From the NCBI GenBank assembly GCA_947044405.1, contig CAMRHE010001094.1, positions 82,501 through 146,500 on the forward strand: a stretch of 64,000 bases of DNA, written 5' to 3'. The notes under the pieces were generated by a model that searched no databases, was not told the origin of the DNA, and saw only the letters and a program-made list of their open reading frames with translations. A program made the translations under genes and the position numbers. The DNA comes from Leptodactylus fallax. Its lineage: Eukaryota > Chordata > Amphibia > Anura > Leptodactylidae. This document shows, in pieces, positions 46,976 through 59,010 of the stretch (position 1 is the first letter of the stretch; each line of letters opens with the position of its first letter).

Positions 46976-47467
46976 ACATTGCAGAAACGCAGTTTTTTGA
47001 GCCAAAGCCAAGAATGGTTAGAAAAGGAATGGGAAATATATAGGAAGTTCTACCTTCTGCTTAATCCACTCCTGGCTTTGGCTCAAAAAAAAAAAAAAAA
47101 GCTGCAATGTGGGGTCTTAGGATGCATTCACATTGTGTTTTTATATCCATTTAGCAGATGCATTTAACAGGTGCAAAAAACACAAATGCAAACAGATGAC
47201 CATCAATTTACATAGAGAGAGTGTGAAAAAAAAAAAAAAAAATCCTTTTCTGTGTTTTGTTTTTTTTTTTCAAACGCAAAAACATAGTATACCACGCCTG
47301 CTGCAGCCAGGACAGAACAAGAGCACTTTGCAAGGGGTTTTCCAAGATGGCGCTAGTGAAATGTCTCCATTACTTAGTGACGTATTACTATTTAATAAAT
47401 GCTCCCTATTATATTAGTAGCTGTCTATGTGAGCTGGTATCACCTCTGGTATCACTTCTCTACGTAC

Positions 47468-47743
47468 CTGTGCAGGTAGATAGTGACACCGGGTCTGATT
47501 CAGTGCCGTTATCGGCCGCTCTTGTATATACCATGAATGTATAGGTTTCTCCTGGGGTCAGATTAGTTATTGTAGCTGATCCACTTGTCACTATTGTATT
47601 ATATAACATTGTGGATGATAAGGTGACATTGGTCTGGACTCTGTAGGTGTAAGACGGTTGATACTCATCAGGGTTACTCCATATCAGAGACACAGAAGAT
47701 GAGGTCACGGCACCGAACTGCAGAGATTTCACCGACATTGGCT
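47468..47743 (-). CDS. ptprj-like: FN3 exon A1
   Basis: This is the first of nine type-A exons (276 nt, phases 1-1, acceptor TTTCAG, donor GTACGT). Type A has PMSVKSLQFGAV, a core Trp in SLIWSNPDEY, YTYRVQTNVT, and YTFMVYTRAADN near the end, closing with STCTG. That ending resembles the FN3 domain just before the PTPRJ membrane-proximal block. Copy-specific changes are LIWS, NVTLSS and ADNGTES. The antisense retrovirus 48272-54711 lies in the intron just upstream. Confidence 0.9.
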
Positions 47744-48271
47744 CTGAAATATAAATCATGTCAGAAAAGCACAAAAGCACATGTAGCCCGAACAACAAAA
47801 ATCGTTCTCTTCTGTCAAGACATCTTGGGGGACTGCACCATCATGAATTAGGCACATCCTCCCGGTGTTCTTGCACCTAGACACAAATCTACGCCATCTC
47901 CTTATAGGCGTAGATTTTGCCTTCTTTTCACCACTTTTGTAGCGTACATTATGATGATGAATGAGATGCAGATGAAGGACCTGCTTACTTTCAGAAAGGT
48001 GGCAAGATCGGCACAAAAACACCACTCACTACTTAAGTTGCAAATCCCTGATTTGCAACTATTTTACGCAAAAAAACTGGCACAACTATAATGGTGAATT
48101 CCCTCCTTTGTGTTGTCACCCAATATTACAGATGGTAGAACATGTGCCAAGTTATTCATTCTCAATGTACATCCCTTACTGCCTGCAAACCAAGGAAGTC
48201 TGCCATACAGAAAAGCTGGGTAGCAATGTAGCAACCCCTAAGGATGCTGTGACGGCAGCCATGTTGGTTGT
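47744..48271. other. Intron left of the retrovirus, no gene
   Basis: Short frames only. 48268-48271 (TTGT) is the left target duplication of the retrovirus. Confidence 0.5.
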
Positions 48272-48720
48272 TGTGAGGGTTAAAATATAATTTGTATTAT
48301 ATTCTATAACGCAGTATATAGAAGACACAGGGTGAAATGTTCTCCATGCAGACTAAATAGTTCAGAGATAGAATATAATCTCAGGGTCTGAATATCAACA
48401 GTTCTGCTGTTCTCAGAGATGTACCATTCTCAGGAAAGATAAGGAGAACATTTAGACTAGGTGAAAAGGAAACATCTGGGGTGATGGGAAACTGAACAAC
48501 TTTGTCTGGTAACGGAACTGGAAAACCCATATATGTACATTGATCACATGACTGTTATGTAACGGAGTTTACCTTTAAAACTGTATTGAACTACGCAATA
48601 AAGAAGAAACTGTTCATACACGATACCTGTGTACGTCTTGTTTCCCGAGCGCTCGAAACTGGTTATTTATTTAATTAGGATTACGGTGACATCCATCCCG
48701 GGGGAACTTAACCCCCAACA
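48272..48720 (+). repeat. 5' LTR
   Basis: 449 bp, TGTGAGGGTT to CCCCCAACA, with an AATAAA at 48597. It differs from the 3' LTR at six positions with no indel (1.3%), so the insertion is fairly young. Confidence 0.95.
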
Positions 48721-48725
48721 GAAAT

Positions 48726-48743
48726 TGGCGCCCAACGTGGGGC
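48726..48743 (+). promoter_or_regulatory. Primer-binding site, tRNA-Lys(1,2) type
   Basis: TGGCGCCCAACGTGGGGC is complementary to the 3' end of tRNA-Lys1,2 as known from foamy and Mason-Pfizer viruses. It lies five bases after the LTR. Confidence 0.85.
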
Positions 48744-49518
48744 TCGAGATCGTCTGATGTGCAGCCGATAGAGTGCCGACCCACTCACCGATCGCCTTGA
48801 GGACGGGACCAGAGGACCTCAGATAAATAAAAACAGTACTGTGAGGTAAGACCTTATCTTGCCAATTAGTATATCTGAGGTCCCTGTGTGTCTATTCTCT
48901 GTATCGATGAGTGAGGTAAGCTGCTGCATGTTTATATGACATCTCGATGCCAATTAAATAGTACGGAAGAACCTAAAAGGGACATGTCACCTGTAAATGA
49001 TATGGAAATTGTTTTCTTTGCTTTTTGTCTTACCTGTTTACCTGTCTACTGATGTTTGTATGTTACCTGTGTTATAAGATACATAAGGCTGCAAAGAATG
49101 GGGAAAAGTTCTCTATTCTTAACCCCTAGAGTCTAGAGTTGCGGACAAGGTTCGGAACTGAGAAGCACTGAGTGATTGAAAAGTCCTTGTTTTGGAACAC
49201 TAGCCTCCAGCCGTGCCTGGACGGTCAAGGTCGAATGGGACCTGAGTAGTAGCACGAAGGACTTAGTAGAATCCGCGCAAAGAAGTGCGTGCAGTGATTT
49301 GGGAGTGTTTTGGTAAGGGGACACAGGCAGAAAATTGAGCCTGTGGAAGCCATTAGGCATTGCCCTGAGCACTACTCCTGAACTTGCACAAGTAGTTCAT
49401 AGAAGACAGAAGAGTCTGTCTGGGAGTTCTCACTAAGTAGTCATAAGTGACCCTCTATTGTCTCAAAGGTTGCCCTAGAGGAGTGAGAGGCTCACTGGCT
49501 GATTAGCTACCAGCCAAG

Positions 49519-49671
49519 ATGGGGATGGGACCCTCTAAGATATGGTACACCCCATGTGAACTAATAGAAATAGGGGAAGGGAAAGAAATAGCCACACAGG
49601 TAAAGAAAATTCTGAAAAAGGCAGGAACACACCAGACTGGGTTAGTAGACAGTAAATTTTGGGATCAGTGA
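49519..49671 (+). pseudogene. Gag start remnant
   Basis: An ATG opens MGMGPSKIWYTPCELIEIGE, with a Gly at position 2 as in myristoylated matrix proteins. A TGA stops it after 50 codons, and no capsid or nucleocapsid (CCHC) sequence follows; 49672-50765 is largely non-coding and includes a TA microsatellite at 50017-50065. Confidence 0.6.
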
Positions 49672-50017
49672 AGAGTAGACCATGCAGGATTGATTCAAGA
49701 TAATAAGTTGCAAAGAGGCATATATGGAAGGAAGGAAGCAATAGAATAGAAAAAGACAGTGCAGAGCTCCAAGAAGGAAGGTCAAAGGGGATGATAGTTC
49801 AGGAAATAATGAATCACCCCCACCTCACTCCGAGAATCAGGCTTGAAGGGAGACATCACCCTTCTCAGTATTATTGTTTAACATAACCCATCTTATCTCC
49901 CAGTTCTGTATGAAATATTACTTACTTTAACAAAATACTCAGAGAACCTGATATAGTGCAAAGAGAAAAACTATACACCATCAGTATGATGTTTATTGGA
50001 TTATGTATTTTATATAT

Positions 50018-50068
<51 letters not shown>

Positions 50069-50765
50069 AACCTGTATTTGTAATATTCATTCTGTTTATA
50101 TCAATGCCAGGATTCAACTTTTATGCTTTTTGTAAAATTAAATCCGCTTTCAGGAAATGTCCCCTAAAAAGAAGAAACTAGGATATTGTGATGTTCCACA
50201 GGGGTTCAACTTTTGGTTGGAATCCAGTGAAGAAAATTCTAAAGTCTGTGGGGTTTGGGAAATATTTGAAAATTGTACAAAAAGAGTAATATGTAATTTT
50301 GGTGTCAGTATTAACTGCTATCTGCTTGAATTGTATTCCTGTATTCTGTTGTAGCGCTCTGCAGATGTTCTGCAGGGAATAACCAAAACATTAATTGACT
50401 GCCAAGTAGCTCCAAGGACGTTGTATCTGATGTGATGCGCACGCAGAAAATCACAAGCTGAACATGATACTGTTACCCAATAATGTTACATGTCAATTAT
50501 TACAAAGTGAAACTTGGTTTTGGGCCTCCGGGGTCCGCAGCCTGTGTATGATGACTATTTATGCCCAAAGGGAAAATATTTTGATAAAAGTGTTAGCCTA
50601 AGGTTAAATGGAAAAGTAAGGTATAATGACAATATATATGTGTAAAATATTCAAGAACATACTCAAACATATGAAATTATGTCTTGTACTATGTTATGTG
50701 AATTTATTGTCTTGCCTGTTATCACCTGAAGTAGGGTATCTGCTAAAAGAGAGAAAGGTGAATCA

Positions 50766-52244
50766 GTGGAAGCTTATTATGGAAGGCTTCTCACTAAAAC
50801 GGTGGATGCTTTAGAGCAAACTGATCCTGTAGAAACCTCATTTCAGGGTAGCAGGATACTCACTAAGTATTTAGTCTCCGACACATCAGATAACATTCTT
50901 GGTACAGATGTGATGGGAGTATTAGGTTGTAACATCATGTTGCATTCATCAGGAGAAGCATATGTAAAAGTCACACATACTAACCATGAGATTTTGTGTT
51001 TGTTATCTGCTGAGTTAAGTACACCAAATTGTATTTTTGTCCTCACTGAAGAAGAAAATGTACTGTTATCCCAAGTGCCAACAGCATTATGGGCAACTGG
51101 GAAAACAGATTTAGGTAAATTGGATGTACCCCTGTTATGGTAACCCTGAAACCTGGTGCTCAGCCACCCAGGATTAAACAATATCCTCTGACTCATGCCC
51201 AAGAAGATGCCATAGCAGTAACAATAGTGGAATTAGTGAAAGCAGAGGCATTGAAGGAATGCACTTCTGTAGCAAACACTCCTCTTTCCCCAGTTAAAAA
51301 GAAGAGCAAAAAGGGAGAACCAGACACATACCGTATGGTTCATGATCTCAGGGAATTGAACAAAGTGACATTACTTGAAACACCTGTAGTGCCCAATCCA
51401 CATACCCTGTTATCAGCTGTCCCCACAGGTACCACCTGGTATAGTTGTGTAGATCTTTGCAATGCATATTTTTCTGTGCCTTTACACCCCGATTGCCAGT
51501 ATTTGTTTGCATTTACATTTAGGGGTAAACAGTACACTTGGACAGTACTACCACAAGGGGTGCAAAACAGACCTAACCAATTCACAAGGTGCCTCACACT
51601 AATCATGAGTACTTGATATCCACCACATGATGTTGTTTTGTTATAACATGTTGATGACCTTCTTCTTTATGCTCCAGACAAATCAACCTGTGAAGCAGCG
51701 ACCATCAGCCTGTTGTGTTTCCTCTGCCAGAACGGCTGCAAGGCCAGCAAGGACAAGTTGCAATTTTGCAAACAAAAAGTGGTGTTTCTGGGACACTGTC
51801 TCGGCCAGGGGAACCAAGCACCTGTCTGATGAGAGGACCAAGGTGGTGAGAGACATGCAGGTGCCAACCTCTCATGCTCACCTACGTACCTTTTTGGGAT
51901 TGGTATCCTACTGTAGGCCATGGATCAGATCTGCATCTCTGACCATGCAACCTCTGTACGATAGCCTCTCCTCAAAACCATTCAGCCTCACATCTGAGGC
52001 TTTGAATGCGTTTTACCAGCTGAAGTTGCAGATAGTCAGTGCTCCGGCCTTAGGTCTACCTGACTATCAGAAACCTTTTCAGCTCTACGTGACTGAGATG
52101 ATGGGGCATGCAACTGCAGTTCTCACACAACAACACAGGGATAAGAAACGCCCGGTGGCCTATTACAGCTCACGGTTAGACGCTGTAAGCCAGGGGGACC
52201 CCCTCCTGTGTGCAGGTTGTCCTCTCGGTACAAGCGTTGCTTGA
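50766..52244 (+). pseudogene. Protease end and reverse transcriptase, broken
   Basis: 50766-51143 ends with a protease-to-RT linker-like stretch (SDTSDNILGTDVMGVLGCNI). After a frame change, 51137-51616 holds RT fingers/palm (YRMVHDLRELNKV, YSCVDLCNAYFSVPLHPDCQ). The catalytic box at about 51643 reads HVDDLLL just after a stop codon. After another shift, 51830-52200 has the thumb/connection region (LRTFLGLVSYCRPWI, GHATAVLTQQHRDKKRPVAY). The protease DTG site was not found. Confidence 0.85.
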
Positions 52245-53040
52245 TAAGAGCTCAGACATTGTCCTAGATCACATATTGGTTGTGTATACACCTCATGACA
52301 TCCATGCTATCCTCACACAGGTAGACAGACTTCACCTTTCTCTGGCAAGGCAGAGCAAAATGGAATTTGCCCTGCAGTCCTCCTCAAACATCTCTTTTCA
52401 ACGCTGTTTAACGTTGAATCCTGCAACTCTTCTTCCTGTAGGAGTTCATGATTCAAAAGGGGGAGTGGAAGATGAGTTATTTTTAAATTCTCTCTCTGAA
52501 GAAGAACTGTTTGACAGCCAACATGAACATGATTGCGTGGCTCTTATGTCACAGGACACAGTGGGATTTGACCATGTCATGGATGTGCCATTACAAAATC
52601 CTGATTATGAGATGTTTGTGGATGGCTCAAGGTATCTGACAGATGAAGGCAAATTTGTTACAGGGTATGCTGTAGTCACTGAACATGACATCATAGTCCA
52701 GGAAGCTCTTCCACCACACATGTCAGCCCAAGAAGCTGAGCTTAAAGCCCTTATGGAGGCTTGTAAGATAGCCAAAGGTAGAACAGCTAACATATACACT
52801 GACTCCAGGTATGCTTTTGGCATTGCACATGATTATGGTCCAATATGGAGGGCAAGGAACTTCCTAACGGCACAGGGCAAGCCAATTAATAATGGAGATG
52901 TGGTAAGTCGACTGATGGCAATTGTGAAAGTCAGAGCCCCTGAAAGCCGTGGAAATGAGAGAGCTGACATAGCAGCCAAGGCTGCAGCACTACTGGCCAG
53001 AAGGGGTCCCAACCAGGTGAGCAGTACTCTAAGGTCACCA
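52210..53040 (+). pseudogene. Retroviral connection and RNase H
   Basis: An open frame with LNPATLLPVG of the RT connection, then RNase H with its acidic residues in FVDGSR, AQEAELKAL, IYTDSRYAF and GNERADIAAK. The segment between GDVVSRLMAIV and KVRAPES is shorter than in relatives, suggesting a small in-frame deletion. It is in a different frame from the preceding and following parts. Confidence 0.85.
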
Positions 53041-53042
53041 GT

Positions 53043-54154
53043 GTGGAAACTGAAAGATGGAAGAAAGCAGGTGCTACAGAAGGTGATGGTATGTGGAAAA
53101 TGGGGGATCGATTATGTCTGCCCGCAGCAGTCTACCCCCAGATGGCTGGCTTGGCCCACGGTAAGGTGCATGCCTCTCGAAATGCCATGGAGTCAGTAGT
53201 GGGTAAATTATGGTTTGCCCCAGGTTTTGGAAGAGCTGCTAGTAACCACGTAAAAGCATGTCACATATGTGCTCTACACAACCCAGGACAGGTAGTTAAA
53301 ACACCCACCAAGTGTACACCAAAATCCCTGTACCCATTTCAGAGGATACAGATAGATTACATACAGTTGCCTAAGTCTGGAACATACGAGTATGTGTTGG
53401 TCTGTGTGGATTTGTTTTCAGGATGGCCTGAGGCCTACCCTGTGAGCAAAGCAACCGCACAAGCAACTGCCAAGAAACTGATGTCTGAGCTTGTGTGCAG
53501 GTTTGGAGTGCCCGAGGTGATAGAGTCTGACAGAGGTACACATTTCACAGGTGAGATAATGAAAGAAATAATGTCTGCACTAGGGATTGAGCAAGCTTTT
53601 CACACACCCTACCATCCTCAGAGTTCAGGCAAGGTGGAGAGGCTGAATGGTACACTTAAGAGGAAGATTCAGAAAGCCATGGCAGAGACAGGAAAGCCTT
53701 GGCCTGAATGCCTGTCTCTAGCCTTATATTCAGTAAGAACTACTCCTAGCAGGAGGACAGGGTTGTCACCATTTGAAATATTGTTTGGAAGTGCACCCAA
53801 AACAGGATTGTACTTCCCTCAGACGTTACAGCTTAACTATGACAGTATTGCCAGCTATGTACAAAATTTGTGTCAAAAAAACTGAAAGAAACACATAAAC
53901 AAGTGTTCTCTTCTATTCCAGACCCTTCTGATTTTTCAGAAACACATAGCTTGCAGCCTGGTGATTGGGTAGTCGCGAAAAGACACTCCAGGAAATCTCT
54001 TGAACCCAGATATGATGGCCCCTTCCAGATATTGCTGACAACTGCCACCTCAGTAAAGTTGGAGGGAAAATCTACCTGGATACATGCTTCACATTGCAAG
54101 AAAGTTGAAGCGCTGAGAAGGAAATGGAATACAGTTAACCAATATGTAAGATAG
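53043..54154 (+). pseudogene. Retroviral integrase, one frameshift
   Basis: Zinc-binding HHCC pattern (LAHGKVHASRN, then CHICALHN), a D,D(35)E core (QIDYIQL, ESDRGTHF, GKVERLNG, 35 residues between second Asp and Glu) and, after a stop and frame change near 53880, the C-terminal SH3-like part with RYDGPFQILL. This domain is the best preserved of the element. Confidence 0.88.
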
Positions 54155-54249
54155 GATGTTATTTTTAACCTCTTCAATGGAGAATCCATCAAAGATGGCA
54201 CACAAACAGTGTGAAGGTATTCATTGAACTTGATTAAAAATAAAGTCCT

Positions 54250-54262
54250 AAAATGGGGGAAT
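54250..54262 (+). promoter_or_regulatory. Polypurine tract
   Basis: AAAATGGGGGAAT directly before the 3' LTR, close to the gammaretroviral form AAAAAGGGGGAAT. Confidence 0.85.
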
Positions 54263-54711
54263 TGTGAGGGTTAAAATATAATTTGTATTATATTCTATAA
54301 CGCAGTATATAGAAGACACAGGGTGAAATGTTCTCCATGCAGACTAAATAGTTCAGAGATAGAATATAATCTCAGGGTCTGAATATCAACAGTTCTGCTG
54401 ATCTCAGAGATGTACCATTCTCAGGAAAGATAAGGAGGACATTTAGACTAGGTGAAAAGGAAACATCTGGGGTGATGGGAAACTGAACAACTTTGTCTGG
54501 TAACGGAACTGGAAAACCCATATATGTACATTGATCGCATGACTGTTATGTAACTGAGCTTACCTTTAAAACTGTATTGAACTACGCAATAAAGAAGAAA
54601 CGGTTCATACACGATACCTGTGTACGTCTTGTTTCCCGAGCGCTCGAAACTGGTTATTTATTTAATTAGGATTACGGTGACATCCATCCCGGGGGAACTT
54701 AACCCCCAACA
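54263..54711 (+). repeat. 3' LTR
   Basis: 449 bp, same ends as the 5' LTR. The six differences are at the equivalents of CTGCTGATC, AAGGAGGAC, GATCGCATG, TAACTGAG, GAGCTTACC and GAAACGGTT. AATAAA at 54588. Confidence 0.95.
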
Positions 54712-55160
54712 TTGTCACCCAGCTTTCCTATAATCAGTCAAGTCTTATTTAGTACGCTTATTGGTAGGCTTCATTCTGATATTTTTAGAGCAGGTTCTAT
54801 TCAGATTTGTCGGAAAGTACACAAGGACCTAGAAAACAGTTGGCTAGACTCGGATAGCACACTCGGTCGTGTGCATGAAGCCTTACAATGGGGTCTATGA
54901 TCTATAGTTTATGTAGTTTAATCGGCAAAAATAATCACAGACCATAGCCTAATGCAGGGATCAGCAACCTTTAGTGCACCAGCTATTATGAAACTACAAC
55001 TCCCAGCATGCATAATTGCTCTGCTATTCTTGGAACTCCCATAGAAGTGAGTGGAGCATCCTGGGAGTTGTAGTTTCATAACAGCTAGGTTGTCGAAGAT
55101 TGCTAACCCCAGTCCTAAAGCAACATGGATCCAGCCAGTGACCGATGATCTCATACTTAC
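54712..55160. other. Intron with a foldback, no gene
   Basis: 54965-55110 pairs TATTATGAAACTACAACTCC with GGGAGTTGTAGTTTCATAAC; a common frog-type repeat. Confidence 0.6.
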
Positions 55161-55391
55161 TGGTGGTGACGTTGCGGCAGCAGCTGGTTGTGTTATTCCC
55201 GTAGTGGATCACATACTGTGTACCAGACACAAAGCTCATCAGCGACGTTTTATTATAGCTGTTATCGGATGCCTGAATTACGTTCCCATTTATATCTGTT
55301 ATATTCTGCAGGAAGAATCCCACCGCCAGTCCTGTGACGTTTATCTGGGCAGTGGACGTCTGGGTGGTGATTGTTTGGCATTCAGGTAAAT
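55161..55391 (-). CDS. ptprj-like: N-terminal ectodomain exon (DLPECQTITT..., cysteine-containing)
   Basis: This 231-nt exon is bounded by TTTGATAG and GTAAGT and encodes 77 residues in phases 1-1. It begins DLPECQTITTQ, has sequons at INVTG, NITD, YNKTS, NNTTS and NVTT, and ends with a CC pair (TSCCRNVTT). It has late-FN3-like strand spacing (GTQYVIHYG) but is not one of the A, B or C types and was not duplicated. It is taken as the unique amino-terminal domain because only signal-peptide candidates are found upstream. Confidence 0.75.
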
Positions 55392-55685
55392 CTATCAAAC
55401 AGAAAAACACCATTATTATGTGTCTACAGCTCCTATGCAGTGCTAGGAGTCTCCATGAGTTACAACTACAGATACAGGCTATGCTACCTTCAAAATGACT
55501 GACAGCAACAGATCCCGAAGGACCTTATTGTCTATAATTGTGTCCATTATTTTATAACAGACATAAGCGGACAAAAAAGTTGGGTTTTCAGGACTTTTCA
55601 TCCAGGATTTCTGCCGGACACTTCCTCTGAATGGAGACTCTGATGCGGATGTCAACCAAGCCCAACTCTGTTCTCCGTACCCTAC

Positions 55686-55779
55686 CTTCTTGTGTCTGTA
55701 GAACTGTAGCCAGAAGGATTAAAGCAACACATGCCTGCAGGATCTGACTACACAGGGGTTGTTTGTAGTCTGTAACCAT
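55686..55779 (-). CDS. Candidate alternative first exon with signal-peptide-like sequence
   Basis: From an ATG at 55779 the frame reads 31 codons, with a hydrophobic core ACVALILLATVL, then one base before GTAGGG. That phase fits the next exon at 55391 exactly, giving ...TQEDLPEC. This would make a plausible secretion signal. Against it: the first ~45 bases recur at 62702-62748 on the other strand, so the ATG lies in a dispersed repeat, and the donor is not strong. It lies downstream of the 56167-56185 microexon, so the two are alternatives. Transcript data would decide. Confidence 0.3.
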
Positions 55780-56166
55780 GGAAACACATAGGATTGCATA
55801 GATGCTTTATACACAAAACGTAGGGGATTTTTAATCTAGCCTATTGGCAATGTTGCTTAATTTTTTTATGGGGGTGGGGGGAATTGGATTGAAATATCCA
55901 TTGGATGTATATATCAAAATTTACGCAGAGTTATATGAATGCAACTACAGCTATTACTAGTTGGGTTACAATAGTTAGATACAAATTTTTCATGAAGACC
56001 CAGTTGGGACCAATTCTAATAAATTCTGGACATAAAACCACTATCTGTAGTAGCTAGCAACCTACAGTGATGTTTAATGAACATGCAGCATTCATAGGGC
56101 CACTAGGTGGCCCCACAGCTCACACACTGTATACACATGTATATAAAAGAGGAATGTGCAGCTTAC

Positions 56167-56185
56167 CATCACAGGAGAACACCGC
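56167..56185 (-). CDS. ptprj-like: Candidate 19-nt microexon near the signal peptide (AVFSCD)
   Basis: A pyrimidine-rich acceptor ending TTCCTTCCAG precedes 19 bases that are followed by the strong donor GTAAGC. Read in phase 0 it gives AVFSCD and leaves one base, so it joins the next exon (55391) in frame as CDDLPEC. The exon that would precede it, carrying the start codon, was not found between 56186 and 64000. It is short, so chance is possible. The model with a start at 55779 is the competing one. Confidence 0.4.
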
Positions 56186-58519
56186 CTGGAAGGAAAGAAA
56201 TACAGAATAGTTAGTAAAACATACTCAGGTTATACCCCTCGTATCAAATATGTCTGCAAACAATTCTCATAGGCTGGTGCTGTTATAGCTGTATACTACA
56301 TGAGAAGGGTTATATCATGTTCAGGGAGATTGTACCACCGAGCTGATGTATCTAAGTCTGCTGTGTGGTACGGTGCTGCTAAGCTAGTGCATTCGAGCCT
56401 CTCATGTGTGATACTGAATTGATGTATCAAAGCCTGTGGTGCAGTACTGTCTGGTCAGCTATGTATCTAAGCCTGTCATGTCCGATACGGTTTAATGTCT
56501 GCTGGACCAGGTATCTAAGCTTACAGTGGTATGTGTGATACTGCTTGTGATTGGGTGTATCATGTGTGACACGATCTTGTAAGTCAGCGTATCTAAGCCA
56601 ATCATGTGTGAGAGTCAGTCTAAGCTCATCAAATAAGACACTAGCTACAGAACCATGTATCTAAGCCTGTGATACTGTGTAAAGGGCTGCCTATCTTTCA
56701 TGTGAAACTGTCATCTGAGCTCATGTCCATTATGTGCGATACTGATATTGAGTCGTGAATCCAAGCCTATCGAGTGATACGGTTTACTGAGCGGTGTATC
56801 TAAGACAATCATGGGATACTGCCTTCTGAGCTGATGTATTTAAAGGGGTTGTCCAGGATTATCCTTTTGATAATCACAAACATATCACTGCGGGGAGTGG
56901 GTCAACACCCGGCACCCCCACCAGTTAGCTGCGTGCTGCAGCTGCATTATGCTTGAACTAGTACAGCTCCATGCACTGTATAGCAGCAGGTCCCACTCAA
57001 GTCAATAGGACTGAGCTTGCAGTACCTCTCCCTTCCACTATACAGTGCACAGAGCTGTGCGAGTTCCAGTATACTGCAAACAGCTGATCGGTAGGGGTGC
57101 CAGGAGTTGGACCTCATTCTTTGGTTAAGAGGTAACTTGTTGTGACTGCAATACCCCCATTAAGCCTATCATGTGTGACACTTTACACTGACCCATGGTA
57201 TCTAAGCCTATCATGTGTGATACAGTCAGTCAGCTCTACACCCCCCTTTCTCTTTATGACTAGTCCTTTTTATTAATAATGTCATTGTGTAATTCTGAGG
57301 ATCCAGTATAGATAATTCCCATGAATATTCTGGTATGTACACGGAATATATTAGGATATACTCGGATAACGGCTGCCTTGTGCGAGCGTCCCTGTATCTG
57401 CCATAACCTCGCACTATTCTAGTGGCCGCTGGACGTGGCTGACGTGTCACTCTCCAGACAATCACATTGATTATTTATTTTCCTGTTCTGTCATTTCCCT
57501 CTTTTCTCCTACATCCTGCCTTGTCACCATTTCCCTCCTTATCATCGTCTTAAGTAGCTGCCCCCACTGTTTAGTGTGAACTGATGCCAACTATTGTGTC
57601 AAATCCCACATGAAATGTTGAGCAATTTTCCAATTCCCTTTATTTACTTATCTCGTATTCATTATTCATCACATTATCATTTCTTCTCCATTCACATCTA
57701 AACCCAAATCAAAAATTCTGCTGATTTTTATGTTACCAAAGGGGTTAATGTTTAAAGGAGTAAAATTATTGATGACCTATCCTAAAGATAGATCACTAAT
57801 GCCAGATCTGTGGGGGTCTGACACCCAGCACCCCTAGCAATCATCTCAACAGCTGATACACAGAGAATGGAGCAGGAAGCAGACAGCACTGTTCTCTGTG
57901 TAGTGGCTGAACTGAGTTACTGCAGCTTAGCGGCCATTCAAATGAATGAGAGCTGATCAGTAATACCTAGTGTGATTAAAGAGCTCATGTCTATATTGAC
58001 AAAAATGGTGATAAACCTCCTGCACTATCTTATAGGAGAAAAGTCATCACAACAACCACTTTTGAGATTGAGGCCGGCATGGGGGAACATTTTTTTTCCC
58101 CTGTCAGGGCTATTAATAGGATATATAGAAAGTGATTGTCTTACTAAGTTGACTCTTTTCAAGGAGTTTTCTGCAACTTAGGTCATCAATTAAAGATCAC
58201 CAGTCTTATAACACCAGAGACCACCGCAGATCAGCTGTTTGAAGCAGCCATGTCATGTCACGTTCATTGGTCTTATGGCCTGTTCGCAGCTTAGTCCCAT
58301 TCAAGTGAATGAGCTGAGCTGCGATACCAAGCATAGCCATTATACAATGCAAGGTGCTGCACTTGGTAAGTAGTAAAGAGGCAGACTGTTGCAGTCTCTT
58401 CAGTCAGCTGGTCATTGGGGGTCCCAAGTGTCAGACCCCTGTCGATCTTCAAATAAGGAGCTATACTAAGGACAGGTCATCAATCATTATAGAAGACCTT
58501 TCATCATCTCCAGTTCTTA
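56186..58519. other. Intron or 5' flank, no supported exon
   Basis: 56290-56830 has a loose internal repetition of ATCTAAGCCTGTCATGTGTG phrases about 40-60 bp apart, a degenerate tandem repeat. 56840-57120 and 57765-57960 are the GATCAGCTG family. No start exon was found. Confidence 0.5.
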
Positions 58520-59010
58520 GCATCCTTTAATAGTTGCTGCACCACTTTTAATTTTTTTTCTCTAGCCCCCACCGTTCCTGAGCAATCAGTGCTGATATGC
58601 TAACTAGACTCCCTAATGTCAAGTGGGTGGTGTCAGGCTGGGTTCACACTAGCGCTCCGTTTCCATCCTTCGGATCCCGAAGGATGGAAACTCCGTCCAC
58701 TTAAAAAAGTGCTTACCCATGGAAACCCGCAGACCCCATAGACTATAACAGGATCCCCCAGGTTGCCGACTTGCAGGACTTTTCTCAAAGCCAATTTAAG
58801 TGGAATCCTGTGTGGATTCACCCGAACGCTAGTGTGAACCTAACGTCAGGCAGGAGCAGGCAAGGGGGCTCCTTCCTGACTCCACCCACTTGACATTAGA
58901 GAGTCTAGTTAGCTTATCACTAGCTATACTGATTTTCTCAGGAATGGTGGGGGCTAGAGAAAAAATTCCAGCTAGGACAGAATCAGTGGTTAGGAGCCTA
59001 TAAAGGATGA
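58520..59010. repeat. Foldback MITE carrying a nested MITE
   Basis: Outer element: TCTCTAGCCCCCACCGTTCC is mirrored by GGAATGGTGGGGGCTAGAGA. The inner 58636-58845 has ends GGCTGGGTTCACACT and AGTGTGAACCTAACG and sits between two TCA triplets. A sister of the outer element without the insert lies at 62060-62345. Confidence 0.8.

Larger units (their letters stand above)
48272..54711 (+). mobile_element. Endogenous retrovirus, env-less, with paired LTRs
   Basis: 6,440 bp. Two 449-bp LTRs, TTGT duplicated at both sides (48268-48271, 54712-54715), a tRNA-Lys primer-binding site, a polypurine tract, and pol-derived fragments in the order reverse transcriptase, RNase H, integrase. Gag is nearly gone and no envelope gene is present: the pol end lies about 100 bp before the 3' LTR. 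The GPF-type integrase tail and the 4-bp duplication suggest a gamma/epsilon-like lineage. It is antisense to the host gene. Frame changes and stops make it inactive. Confidence 0.92.

Noticed and set aside
53833..54201. Minus-strand 122-codon frame with a hydrophobic segment as a possible envelope or host gene
   Set aside because: It is the antisense of the integrase C-terminal region and has no splice or start support.
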